Notes under the pieces: generated by a model
The model's input: the letters and a program-made list of their open reading frames with translations, nothing else
Database searches by the model: none
What the model was told of the DNA's origin: nothing
Position numbers and translations under genes: made by a program
In this document: in pieces, positions 31,718 through 39,625 of the stretch
Position numbering within the stretch: position 1 is the stretch's first letter
Layout: every line of letters starts with the position of its first letter
NCBI GenBank assembly: GCA_025934775.1
Contig: JAICWO010000006.1
Span: 62,001-126,000 of the forward strand
From: Gemmatimonadaceae bacterium
GTDB lineage: Bacteria; Gemmatimonadota; Gemmatimonadetes; Gemmatimonadales; Gemmatimonadaceae
DNA: 64,000 nucleotides
Direction of reading: 5' to 3'

Positions 31718-31762
31718 TTGCATGTAGGGCGCCTACACCCTACGATGTAGATAGTCTACATC
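31718..31762 (+). promoter_or_regulatory. PadR promoter with two TGTAG...CTACA palindromes
   Basis: TTGCAT (31718-31723), spacer 17, TACGAT (31741-31746). TGTAGG-GCG-CCTACA (31723-31737) fills the spacer and GATGTAGA-TAG-TCTACATC (31744-31762) covers the end of the -10 and the expected start of transcription. The two TGTAG starts are 23 bp apart, the same period as at the 22722 promoter. It is a probable autorepressor site for the PadR at 31773. Confidence 0.72.
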
Positions 31763-31772
31763 CAAGGGCGTT

Positions 31773-32129
31773 ATGAACGACCCCACGCTGTCGCGCATCG
31801 AGCTGCTCCAGGGGACGCTCGACTTCATCATCCTGCAAACGCTCCGCTGGGGTCCGCGCCACGGGTACGGCATCGCGCAGATGATTCGCGCCAGCTCCGG
31901 CGGCGCGCTGCAGGTCGAGACGGGCTCGCTCTATCCCGCGCTCCATCGGCTCGCCAAGAAAAAATGGGTGAGCGCCGAATGGGAGATCGCCGAGAGCGGC
32001 CAGCGAGTGCGCGTGTACACGCTCACGGCCGCCGGGCGCAAGCAGCTGGCCACCGAGAGCTCCAAATGGGAGCGCCTGTCGCGGGTGATCGCCGGGTTGA
32101 TGCGGCCGCCGAAGGAGAGTGACGCGTGA
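31773..32129 (+). CDS. PadR-family transcriptional regulator
   Basis: 118 residues: RIELLQGTLDFIILQTLRWGPRHGYGIAQMIRASSGGALQVETGSLYPALHRLAKKKWVSAEWEIAE forms the winged helix and [33 protein letters not shown] the wing and dimer helix. The broken PadR at 7657 is closest to this protein. It overlaps the ADOP at 32126 by ATGA, and is divergent from the MacB-type permease at 31591. Its promoter carries twin palindromes, so autorepression with ADOP co-regulation is expected. Confidence 0.95.
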   Translation: MNDPTLSRIELLQGTLDFIILQTLRWGPRHGYGIAQMIRASSGGALQVETGSLYPALHRLAKKKWVSAEWEIAESGQRVRVYTLTAAGRKQLATESSKWERLSRVIAGLMRPPKESDA

Positions 32130-34732
32130 AACGACCCTCGCTCCGAGACCGCGACGCCCGCGACCGCGATCTGGACGACGAGTTGCGCGCGCACTTCGCG
32201 ATGGCCGTCGCCGATCGCATCGCGCGCGGCGAATCGCCGCACGACGCGCTCGCCGCCGCGCAGCGCGAGTTCGGCAACATCACGCACGTGAAGGAAGTCA
32301 CGCGCGAGATGTGGGGCGGCGCGTGGATCGAGAGGCTCGCGCAGGATGCGCGCTACGCGGTCCGAGTGCTGCGGCGGTCGCCCGTGTTCGCGCTCACGTC
32401 GATCGCGACGCTGGCGCTCGGGATCGGCGTCACGACGGCGATGTTCACCGTCGTCCGCAGCGTGTTGCTCCGGCCGTTGCCCTTCGCCGCGCCCAACGAG
32501 CTGTACGTCGTCGCCCACGAGCCGGACCGGCTGCTCGAGGTGTTCGGGGACGCGATGCCCGATCACGAGTACGCGGCCTTCGCGCGCGCCGCGCGCACCT
32601 TCAGCGCGACCGCAGCCTATCGTACGTATCCGGGCACGCTCCTCGGCGCCGGCGAACCGGCGCGCCTGCCAATCGCCGCCGTGTCGCCGTCGTTCTTCGC
32701 GACCCTCGGCGTGCGTCCTCGATCGGGGAACGTGTTCGCCTCGACGGCGGATCAGCCTGGAGCCGACAACGTCGCGATCATCAGCGCGAGTCTCGCCCGC
32801 GAGCGATTCGGCGCCGACGCCGCCGCGATCGGACGCTGGATCACGCTCGACGGCTATCGCAAGCGGGTGATCGGCGTGATGCCCGAGGGGTTCGAGTTTC
32901 CACGACGGCCGGCGGTGTGGGTCCCGCTCGGCGAGAATCGCGACCCGAAGAACACACGTATGGAGACCGTGATCGCGCGCATGAGCCCGAGCGCGACGGT
33001 CGCCCAAGCGGACGCCGAGCTGCACGCGTTCGTTTCGAACGAGGAGCGAAAGCCGGTGCCATATCGCCGCGAGCACGCCTATACGCGGATCATTCCGTTG
33101 CGCGACCAGCTCGTCGGCGACGTGCGCACGCCGCTCGTGATGTTCTCGCTCGCGGTGGGGATCGTGCTGCTGATCGCGTGCGCGAATACCGCCAATCTCA
33201 CGTTGATGCGCGCGACGACGCGGCGTCACGAGCTGGCGATTCGGACGTCGATCGGCGCAAGCCGCGGCCGACTCGTGCGACAGCTTCTCACCGAGACGTT
33301 CGTCATTGCCGCGGCGGGCGGCGTCGTCGGGCTCGCGCTCGCGTTCGCCGGTGTTCGATTCTTGCTCGCCGTGCTTCCGCCGGGACTCCTTCCGCGCACG
33401 AATGAAGTGCATGTAGATCCAGTCGCGATCGGCGCGGCGGCTCTGGCCATATTCGCGGCCGCCGCGCTCTCCGGGATCGTGCCCGCGGTCGTGGCGTCTC
33501 GCCGGGACCCGCGCGAAGCGCTCGGCGACGCTGGCCGCACGGTCGCGCGCGCGCCGCTGCGCAAGCTGTTCGTCGCGGTCGAGGTCGGATTGTCGCTCGT
33601 GCTGCTGGTCGGCGCCGGGCTCATGATTCGTAGCTTCGAGCGCGTCCGCGGCATCGATCTTGGATTCACGCCGCGGAGCCTCGCGACCGCGACGCTCGAC
33701 TTTCCGGAGACGCGATATCGCACGACCGAATCCGTGCAGAACGCATCATCGGCGATCTTGAATCGCTTGTCCGCGATTCCCGGCGTGTGGTCGGCCAGCG
33801 TCGTGAACTGGATGCCGCTGGATTCGGCGTACATCGCCGGCGACTTCTCTCGTCGTGATGGGCCCGCGGTGCCGGACAACTACATGGTCCTCAAGCCGTG
33901 CGTGAGCGCGAACTACTTCGCGACGATGGGCATGCACGTGCGCGAAGGGCGCGGCTTTCTTCCCTCCGATGTCGCTGGCGCCGAGCCGGTCGTGGTGATC
34001 AGCGAGTCGATGGCGCGCGCGCTGTGGCCCAATGGAGGCGCGATCGGCCAACTGCTCACGTTCGCGAACTTGCCCGGGGCGCGGGATTGGATGCGGATCG
34101 TCGGCATTGTGGACGATGTCGTGCACGGCGATCCTCGAGACACGCCGATGCCGGCGCTGTATCGGCCGATCGCGCAGGTGAAGGAGCTCTTCTTCGTGAA
34201 TCATCTCACGTTCGTCGTGCGGACGAACGGCGATCCATCGGCGGTCATTGGCATGATGCGGCCCGCGATCCATGCCGTGGACCCGGAGCAGCCGATCGCG
34301 TCAATCGCCTCGATGGACGCGGAGCTCCGAGCGACGATCGCCGAGCCGCGCTTCCGATCGTTCGTGCTCATCGCGTTCTCGATTATGGCGCTCGTCATGG
34401 CGGGCGTCGGCATGTACGGTGTGCTGGCGTACGCCGTGAGTGAGCGAACCCGGGAGTTCGGGATCCGCCTGGCACTCGGCGCCGAGCCGCGCGCGATCGT
34501 GCGGCTCATCGGGACGACGACCGCCGCGGCGACCGTGCCGGGATTGGTCGTCGGCATCGCCGCTGCGCTCGGCGCCGCGCGTCTCCTCACGCGATTCCTC
34601 TTCGAGGTCCCGCCGACGGACCCGTTCGCCTTTGGCGGTGCGACGGGTGTGTTGCTCGCGGCCGCGTTCGTGGCGGCGATCGGACCGGCGCGCCGCGCGG
34701 CCCGCGTCGATCCGACGATCGCGATGAAGTGA
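32126..34732 (+). CDS. ADOP-type ABC transporter permease with cytosolic prefix
   Basis: 868 residues. Prefix 1-~72 (RDRDLDDELRAHFAMAVADRIARGESPHDALAAAQREFGN), then TM1 with IATLALGIGVTTAMFTVVRSV. The first PCD is ~105-330, TM2-4 ~345-455 (GIVLLIACANTANLTLMRATTRRHELAIRTSIGASRGRL), and the second unit runs to ARVDPTIAMK. The extracytoplasmic domains are shorter than in the 10731 copy. The ATG lies in the padR stop (ATGA). No partner ATPase follows. After its stop the 34733-34868 region has no gene, only a possible remnant of an outer-membrane protein tail on the minus strand. Confidence 0.92.
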   Translation: MKRPSLRDRDARDRDLDDELRAHFAMAVADRIARGESPHDALAAAQREFGNITHVKEVTREMWGGAWIERLAQDARYAVRVLRRSPVFALTSIATLALGIGVTTAMFTVVRSVLLRPLPFAAPNELYVVAHEPDRLLEVFGDAMPDHEYAAFARAARTFSATAAYRTYPGTLLGAGEPARLPIAAVSPSFFATLGVRPRSGNVFASTADQPGADNVAIISASLARERFGADAAAIGRWITLDGYRKRVIGVMPEGFEFPRRPAVWVPLGENRDPKNTRMETVIARMSPSATVAQADAELHAFVSNEERKPVPYRREHAYTRIIPLRDQLVGDVRTPLVMFSLAVGIVLLIACANTANLTLMRATTRRHELAIRTSIGASRGRLVRQLLTETFVIAAAGGVVGLALAFAGVRFLLAVLPPGLLPRTNEVHVDPVAIGAAALAIFAAAALSGIVPAVVASRRDPREALGDAGRTVARAPLRKLFVAVEVGLSLVLLVGAGLMIRSFERVRGIDLGFTPRSLATATLDFPETRYRTTESVQNASSAILNRLSAIPGVWSASVVNWMPLDSAYIAGDFSRRDGPAVPDNYMVLKPCVSANYFATMGMHVREGRGFLPSDVAGAEPVVVISESMARALWPNGGAIGQLLTFANLPGARDWMRIVGIVDDVVHGDPRDTPMPALYRPIAQVKELFFVNHLTFVVRTNGDPSAVIGMMRPAIHAVDPEQPIASIASMDAELRATIAEPRFRSFVLIAFSIMALVMAGVGMYGVLAYAVSERTREFGIRLALGAEPRAIVRLIGTTTAAATVPGLVVGIAAALGAARLLTRFLFEVPPTDPFAFGGATGVLLAAAFVAAIGPARRAARVDPTIAMK

Positions 34733-34868
34733 TCGTTCCCGCTCAGCGCACGAACGTGAACTCGTGTCCGTCCCGCTCGCGCCAACATCAGAATCCGTAT
34801 TTGGCCCCGACGATGCGCATCATGCCCGAAGTTGAACCGGAGCTTCGCAGCCGAGTTAGCATTCGCAT

Positions 34869-35669
34869 ATGACCATCGCCCGCATCGCGCTCGCGAACCT
34901 GCGCTTCCCCTCGTCGCCGGACGAGTCGGTGCAATCAGCGGAGGATGCGATCGCCCGTGCGGGCGCCGAGCACGCGCTCGTCGTCTGCTTTCCGGAAGCG
35001 TTCGTGCCCGGCTATCGCGTCGGCGCCTCGACGATGTCGCCGCCGAACGCCGCTTTTCTCGAGGACGCGTGGTCGTGTGTCGAGCGCATAGCCAAATCCG
35101 CCGGCGTCGCGGTCGTACTCGGCACCGAGCGGGTGATCGATGACGCGCTTCGTATCAGCGCCCTCGTGATCGATCGCGACGGCACGCGGCTTGGCTTTCA
35201 GGACAAGGTGCAGCTCGACCCAAGCGAAGATGCGATGTATGCCGCGGGGTCGGAGCGGCGCGTCTTTCGCGTGGGGCCGCTCACGTTCGGCATCTCGATC
35301 TGTCACGAAGGCTGGCGATACCCGGAGACCGTGCGCTGGCCCGCGCGGCACGGCGCGCAGCTCGTGTTTCATCCGCACTATCATTGGGCCGAGCCAGGCA
35401 GCTTTCGTCCGACTACGTTCGGCGATCCGGCGAACACGTTTCACGAAGGCGCACTGCGCTGCCGGGCGGCGGAGAACACGTGTTACGTCGCGAGCGTGAA
35501 CTACGCGAGCGACGGCTCGCCTACGACGTCGGCGGTGATTCGGCCGGACGGGAACGTGCTCGCGTACCAGCCGTACGGCGTCGAGGGGCTGCTGATCGTG
35601 GACGTCGATCTGAGCGCAGCGACCGGACTCCTGGCCGCGCGATTCAAGCCTGAGTCGGCGACCGCTTGA
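34869..35669 (+). CDS. Carbon-nitrogen hydrolase (nitrilase superfamily)
   Basis: 266 residues. The catalytic triad is complete: E43 in VCFPEAFVPGY, K113 in GFQDKVQLDPSE and C145 in FGISICHEGWRYPE; E120 matches the fourth conserved acidic residue. It should hydrolyse a C-N bond of an amide, carbamoyl compound or nitrile, but the specificity-determining loops (WRYPETVRWPARHGAQLVFHPHYHWAEP) do not match a specific subfamily I can name. It is cytosolic, without a signal peptide. The next element downstream is the Cys-rich leader at 35693, 23 bases after its stop, so read-through from this gene into the sulfur operon is possible. Confidence 0.88.
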   Translation: MTIARIALANLRFPSSPDESVQSAEDAIARAGAEHALVVCFPEAFVPGYRVGASTMSPPNAAFLEDAWSCVERIAKSAGVAVVLGTERVIDDALRISALVIDRDGTRLGFQDKVQLDPSEDAMYAAGSERRVFRVGPLTFGISICHEGWRYPETVRWPARHGAQLVFHPHYHWAEPGSFRPTTFGDPANTFHEGALRCRAAENTCYVASVNYASDGSPTTSAVIRPDGNVLAYQPYGVEGLLIVDVDLSAATGLLAARFKPESATA

Positions 35670-35692
35670 CGCCCGGTGCATCTTTCTGGCGC

Positions 35693-35794
35693 ATGACGAT
35701 TCTTCCGAACTCCGCGAATTGTTGTTGTCCGAAGACCTGTGCTCGCTCCTTCGAGAGTGGTCACGGTTTCGTCGCGCGCGGAGGAGTCGAGTAG
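35693..35794 (+). CDS. Cysteine-rich leader peptide (predicted attenuator sensor)
   Basis: A 33-codon ORF beginning MTILPNSANCCCPKTCARSF. Cys codons are at 10, 11, 12 (35720-35728) and 16. No Shine-Dalgarno site is visible before the ATG, so it may be a leaderless message. It ends 31 bases before a strong intrinsic terminator (35825-35861) that precedes the sulfite reductase and cysG genes. Poly-Cys leader ORFs that act as cysteine-responsive attenuators of sulfur genes are known in mycobacteria. By analogy, stalling at the Cys run when Cys-tRNA is short would permit read-through. Neither translation nor attenuation has been shown here. Confidence 0.72.
   Translation: MTILPNSANCCCPKTCARSFESGHGFVARGGVE
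35742..35760 (+). promoter_or_regulatory. Antiterminator segment with protecting hairpin in the Cys leader
   Basis: GAGAGTGG (35753-35760) can pair with CCGCTCTC (35829-35836), the left arm of the terminator, through 8 consecutive pairs including one G-U. CTCG (35742-35745) can instead pair with CGAG (35752-35755), hiding that segment. A ribosome stalled on the Cys codons at 35720-35728 would cover about up to 35740 and hinder this 4-bp hairpin, freeing the antiterminator. This is the classical four-segment arrangement, read by eye only. Confidence 0.55.
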
Positions 35795-35824
35795 ACGCAT
35801 ATCGCCCATCCGTTCGCCGAATCC

Positions 35825-35861
35825 AAGCCCGCTCTCACTCGAGAGCGGGCTTTCTGTTTTT
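35825..35861 (+). terminator. Intrinsic terminator in the leader of the sulfite reductase operon
   Basis: AAGCCCGCTCTC (35825-35836) and GAGAGCGGGCTT (35841-35852) form a perfect 12-bp stem with a 4-base loop ACTC, followed by TCTGTTTTT. It lies between the leader peptide stop and the sulfite reductase ATG at 35895, so it would terminate leader transcripts unless the antiterminator forms. Confidence 0.88.
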
Positions 35862-35894
35862 CAGGACGTTCACCTCCGACCAGGATGTCACCGC

Positions 35895-37526
35895 ATGACG
35901 GATACGCAGGAGAGGAAGGAAACAGCGGCGCAGCGCGTGGAGCGCATCAAGCGTGAGCGGCCATCGTGGTCGATCATGGACGACATTCGCCGCTACGCGC
36001 GCGCGGGATTCGACTCGATCTCCGCGGACGACCTGCAGGTGCGCTTCCGCGCCTGGGGGCTGTACACGCAAGGCGATGGACGCGGCACGCGCGGCGAAGA
36101 GCAGCCGTACTTCATGATGCGTGTACGAACGCCCAACGGCGTGCTGAATTCGTCGATGGTGCGCACGATCGCGAATCTCTCCGATCGCTACGCGCGCGGC
36201 AGCATCGACATCACCAACCGGCAGAATTTCCAGCTCCACTGGCTGCGGATCGAAGACGTGCCGACGGTGTGGGACGAGCTCGCGCGCGTCGGATGGACGA
36301 GTCAGGGCGCGTGCGGCGACAACACGCGCACCGTCACCGGATGCCCGCTCGCCGGGATCGATCACCAGGAGCTGATCGACGCGTCGCCGGTCGCGCTCGC
36401 CGTGGACCGCGCGATGAACGGCGATCCGGCTTTCGAGAACCTGCCGCGCAAGTTCAAGATCACGATCACCGGGTGCTCACACTGGTGCACTTATCCCGAG
36501 ATCAACGACATCGGCGTCACCGCGGTTCGCCGTGGCGACGGCCGCGTGGCGTTCCAGGTGCGCGTGGGCGGCGGACTCTCCACACGTCCGCATTTCGCCG
36601 AAGCGTTGCCCGCGTACGTCGAGGCCGGCCAGGTGCTCGATGTCGTGCGCGCGATCGCGGGAATCTTCCGCGACTCCGACGAGCTGCGGCACAACCGCGC
36701 CAAGGCGCGGATGAAATTCCTGTTCATCAACGGCTTGTGGACGGCGCCCACCATTCTCGAGGAGATCGAGCGGCGAATCGGCTACGCGTTGGAGCGCTCG
36801 CCGGTGGTCGCGCCTCCCGAAGGCGTGTACCGTGACCACGTCGGCATTCATGCGCAGCGGCAACCGGGACTCGACTACGCCGGCTTTTCGATCGTCTCCG
36901 GACGCATCACCACCGACCAACTGCGCACGATAGCGCAGCTCGCCGAGGGCTACGGTGATGGCGCGCTTCGGCTCACGACGTCGCAGAACGTGATCGTGCT
37001 CAACGTTCCGCACGACCGCACGGCCGACCTGGCGCGTGAGGCCGCGGCCGCGGGGCTCCCGTTGTCCGGATCTCCCTTTCAGCGCGGCACGCTCTCGTGC
37101 ACCGGATCGGAGTACTGCAAACTCGCGATCACCGAGACCAAGAAATTCAGCATCGCGCTCTCCCGCGAGCTCGAGGCGCGGCTGCCACAGTTTAACGAAT
37201 CCTTACGCGTGCACGTGACGGGATGTCCGAACGCGTGCGGCCAGCATTGGATCGCTGACGTGGGACTTCAGGGCGTGCTCATTCAGCGCGACGGAGTACC
37301 GCTCGAAGGGTTCGACGTGTTCGTTGGCGGCGGAGTGGGATCGCGCGCGGCATTCGCGCGGCGTTTGGGGTACCGCGCGCCGGCCGGCGAGATTGCGGAC
37401 GCACTCGAGCGGCTCTTTCGGACATTCCAGGCGGGCCGCTCGCCGAATGAGAGTTTTCAAAGTTGGTCCGGGCGCGCGGGGGATGCGCGCCTGCGAGCCG
37501 CGCTGGCGGGCGACGCGGCCGGATGA
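35895..37526 (+). CDS. Siroheme-dependent sulfite (or nitrite) reductase, ferredoxin type
   Basis: 543 residues from the ATG at 35895; the open frame back to 35739 crosses the terminator and is not coding. The siroheme/4Fe-4S ligands are C402, C408 (LSCTGSEYCKLAI) and C444, C448 (VTGCPNACGQHW). The N-terminal half has the matching parachute domain PYFMMRVRTPNGVLNSSMVRTIANLSDRYARG-SIDITNRQNFQLHW and ACGDNTRTVTGCPLAG, like mycobacterial NirA. It should reduce sulfite to sulfide with six electrons from ferredoxin. Sulfite is favoured over nitrite because of the Cys-codon leader and the cysG gene overlapping its stop (ATGA); sequence alone does not decide. Confidence 0.9.
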   Translation: MTDTQERKETAAQRVERIKRERPSWSIMDDIRRYARAGFDSISADDLQVRFRAWGLYTQGDGRGTRGEEQPYFMMRVRTPNGVLNSSMVRTIANLSDRYARGSIDITNRQNFQLHWLRIEDVPTVWDELARVGWTSQGACGDNTRTVTGCPLAGIDHQELIDASPVALAVDRAMNGDPAFENLPRKFKITITGCSHWCTYPEINDIGVTAVRRGDGRVAFQVRVGGGLSTRPHFAEALPAYVEAGQVLDVVRAIAGIFRDSDELRHNRAKARMKFLFINGLWTAPTILEEIERRIGYALERSPVVAPPEGVYRDHVGIHAQRQPGLDYAGFSIVSGRITTDQLRTIAQLAEGYGDGALRLTTSQNVIVLNVPHDRTADLAREAAAAGLPLSGSPFQRGTLSCTGSEYCKLAITETKKFSIALSRELEARLPQFNESLRVHVTGCPNACGQHWIADVGLQGVLIQRDGVPLEGFDVFVGGGVGSRAAFARRLGYRAPAGEIADALERLFRTFQAGRSPNESFQSWSGRAGDARLRAALAGDAAG

Positions 37527-38929
37527 CGACGTACTATCCCGTCATGCTCGATCTGCGGGACCGGCTCGCCGTCGTGATCGGCGCCGGTCCGGTGGCCGAG
37601 CAGAAGCTGCGCGAGCTGCGCGAGGCCGGCGCGCGTGTTCGCGTCGTGAGCCCGCGGGCATCTCCGGCCGTCGAGGCGTTGGCGGCCGCGGGAGACATCG
37701 AATGGATCGCCCGCGAATATGCACGCGGCGATCTCCGCGGCGCTCGCATCGCCGTCGCGGCGACGGGTGACGCGGCCGTGAACGCACGCGTGTGGAGGGA
37801 AGCCGAAGCGCGCGGCGTGCTCCTCAACGCCGTGGATGATGTGGACCGGTGTCATTTCATCGCGCCGTCCGTGCATCGGGAGGGTGGCGTGACGATCGCG
37901 GTGTCGACTGGCGGCGCGTGCCCGGCGCTTGCTGTGCGGCTGCGCGAGCGTTTCGCTCGCGCGGTGGGCCCGGAGCACGCCACGCTGGCGCGCATTGCCG
38001 GGTCGCTGCGCGCCGAGGTCGCGCGCCGTGTACCGTCGCTCGACGTGCGGCGGAGGCTCTGGTACGGAATCGTCGACTCGACCGCGCTGGCGTCGCTCCG
38101 TACCGGGGACGAAGCCGCCGCATGCGCTGATATTGAAACAATCATTCAAAAACACGAAACAACGACGGGGACGGCGCGCGCCAGCGCGCGTCCGCCGGGC
38201 TCCGTCGCCCTCGTGGGTGCAGGACCCGGCGATCCGGAGCTGATCACCGTTCGCGGCCGGCAACTGCTCGAGACCGCGGACGTCGTGCTCCACGACCAGC
38301 TCGTCGCCCCCGCGCTCGTGGCGCGAGCGCCGGCGCACGCCCGGGTAGTCGACGTTGGAAAGCACGGTCATGGGCGCGCGATGCCGCAGCGCGCCATCAA
38401 TGCGCTGCTGGTGTGCGAAGCGCGTCGCGGCAACCGCGTGGTGCGCCTCAAGGGCGGCGATCCGTTCGTATTCGGCCGCGGCGGCGAAGAGCTCGCGCAC
38501 CTTCGCGCCGCCGGGATTCAGTGCGAGGTCGTGCCCGGCGTGTCGTCGGCAATTGCGGCGCCGCTCGCGGCGGGAATCCCTGTCACGCAGCGCGGCGTGG
38601 CGTCGGCGTTCGTCGTCGTTGCCGGCCATGCATCGAACGACGGCGAGCCGCCGGATTGGACGGCGATCGCGCGCGTGCCGACGATCATCGTCCTGATGGC
38701 GCTTCGATCGCTCGGCGCGATCGGCAAGCGTCTCGTTGCGGCCGGCGTACGGCCTGATACCCCGGCCGCCGTCGTTTCGCGTGCGACGTTGGCCGGCGAA
38801 CGCATCGTGACGGGCACGCTATCGACGATCGCTGCGATCGCTGCCGCCGCCCAGCTCGAGCAGCCGGCGACGCTGATCGTAGGAGAGGTCGTGCGCTTGC
38901 GCCGCGACGATGCTCGGCCAGCCGACTGA
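37523..38929 (+). CDS. cysG: Siroheme synthase CysG (precorrin-2 dehydrogenase/ferrochelatase plus uroporphyrinogen-III methyltransferase)
   Basis: 468 residues. The N-terminal CysG-B part (~1-200) has the NAD-binding AVVIGAGPVAEQKLRELREAGARVRVVSP and NAVDDVDRCHFIAPSVHREGGVTIAVSTGG. The C-terminal SAM-dependent methyltransferase (~225-468) has SVALVGAGPGDPELITVRGRQLLETADVVLHD, VGKHGHGRAMPQ, VRLKGGDPFVFGRGGEE and PGVSSAIAAPLAAGIPVTQRG. Together they convert uroporphyrinogen III to siroheme, the cofactor of the preceding reductase. The ATG overlaps the reductase stop (ATGA), so cofactor and apoenzyme are made together. The linker between the domains (ETTTGTARASARPPG) is low-complexity. Confidence 0.95.
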   Translation: MTTYYPVMLDLRDRLAVVIGAGPVAEQKLRELREAGARVRVVSPRASPAVEALAAAGDIEWIAREYARGDLRGARIAVAATGDAAVNARVWREAEARGVLLNAVDDVDRCHFIAPSVHREGGVTIAVSTGGACPALAVRLRERFARAVGPEHATLARIAGSLRAEVARRVPSLDVRRRLWYGIVDSTALASLRTGDEAAACADIETIIQKHETTTGTARASARPPGSVALVGAGPGDPELITVRGRQLLETADVVLHDQLVAPALVARAPAHARVVDVGKHGHGRAMPQRAINALLVCEARRGNRVVRLKGGDPFVFGRGGEELAHLRAAGIQCEVVPGVSSAIAAPLAAGIPVTQRGVASAFVVVAGHASNDGEPPDWTAIARVPTIIVLMALRSLGAIGKRLVAAGVRPDTPAAVVSRATLAGERIVTGTLSTIAAIAAAAQLEQPATLIVGEVVRLRRDDARPAD

Positions 38930-38938
38930 CGCGGCGAC

Positions 38939-39511
38939 TCAGTCGCGCGGTACGTTCGCGCCGGCGGCACTCCACGGCGGACAGCGCGGCGGGGCGGTTC
39001 GCGCCGCCCGACTGGTGTCGCTGCGCGGCACGGTATCGAGCTGCGCGAGCAGGTGCACGTCGAAGATCAACGTCGCACGCGGCGGAATCACGGGCGGCCG
39101 TCCGCGCTCGCCGTACGCGAGCTGGTACGGGATGATGAGCCGCCGCTCGCCGCCAACGCGCATGCCCTCGAAGCCGAGGTCCCATCCGGCGATCACGCGC
39201 CGCGCGCCCTGCGGGAACGAAATAGGGTCGCGCGGCTTTCCCTTGTCCGTCGTGTCGTGCGACGAGTCGAATTCCTTGCCGCTCGTGAGCCAGCCGGTAT
39301 AATCGACGTAGTAGCACGTGCGCGGCTCGGCGGTCGCGCCGGTGCCTTGCCGGATCTCTATATAGCGAAGACTAAATGCCGTCCGCGGCTTCCCGGAGAC
39401 GGCTGGGATCGGCGGGGCAAAGGCCGGGTGCCGGTGAACGCACGCCGTCGCGAGCGTGGTCGCGAGCGCGGTCGTGAACAGCGTCAGTGCGGCGGCGAGT
39501 GGGTTGCGCAT
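38939..39511 (-). CDS. FKBP-type peptidyl-prolyl isomerase, exported
   Basis: 190 residues from the ATG at 39511. The N-terminus is a signal (MRNPLAAALTLFTTALATTLATACVH); the Cys could carry a lipid but the box (LATAC) is poor. The FKBP core is clear: YIEIRQGTGATAEPRTCYYVDYTGWLTSGKEFDSS, then VIAGWDLGFEGMRVGGERRLIIPYQLAYGERGRPPVIPPRATLIFDVHLL. Conserved FKBP positions (Y, FD, VI, W, Y, F) are kept, so isomerase activity is likely, in the periplasm. A short inverted repeat (CGACTGA 38923-38929 / TCAGTCG 38939-38945) spans its stop and that of convergent cysG. Confidence 0.9.
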   Translation of the reverse strand: MRNPLAAALTLFTTALATTLATACVHRHPAFAPPIPAVSGKPRTAFSLRYIEIRQGTGATAEPRTCYYVDYTGWLTSGKEFDSSHDTTDKGKPRDPISFPQGARRVIAGWDLGFEGMRVGGERRLIIPYQLAYGERGRPPVIPPRATLIFDVHLLAQLDTVPRSDTSRAARTAPPRCPPWSAAGANVPRD

Positions 39512-39567
39512 GGGGGAAAGATTACGCCGCCCGACTGCCGTGCGTGAGGCCGGCTGCGCGCGAGCCA

Positions 39568-39597
39568 TCCAACCCTCTTCCGCGATCGGGTGTCCAA
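39568..39597 (+). promoter_or_regulatory. ECF-like promoter for the ADOP gene at 39626
   Basis: TCCAACCCTCT (39568-39578), 12 bases, TGTCCAA (39591-39597), matching the boxes and gap at 3789-3818. The -10 box ends 28 bases before the ATG at 39626, and CGGGGAA just before it can serve as ribosome site. The 12-base spacers differ between the two copies, so the identical boxes look functional. Confidence 0.62.
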
Positions 39598-39625
39598 TCT
39601 CTGAACTCTGCGACGGGGAACCGTG

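Noticed and set aside
35739-35894. N-terminal extension of the sulfite reductase from 35739
   Set aside because: It crosses the terminator and the antiterminator; reductase homology starts after the ATG at 35895.
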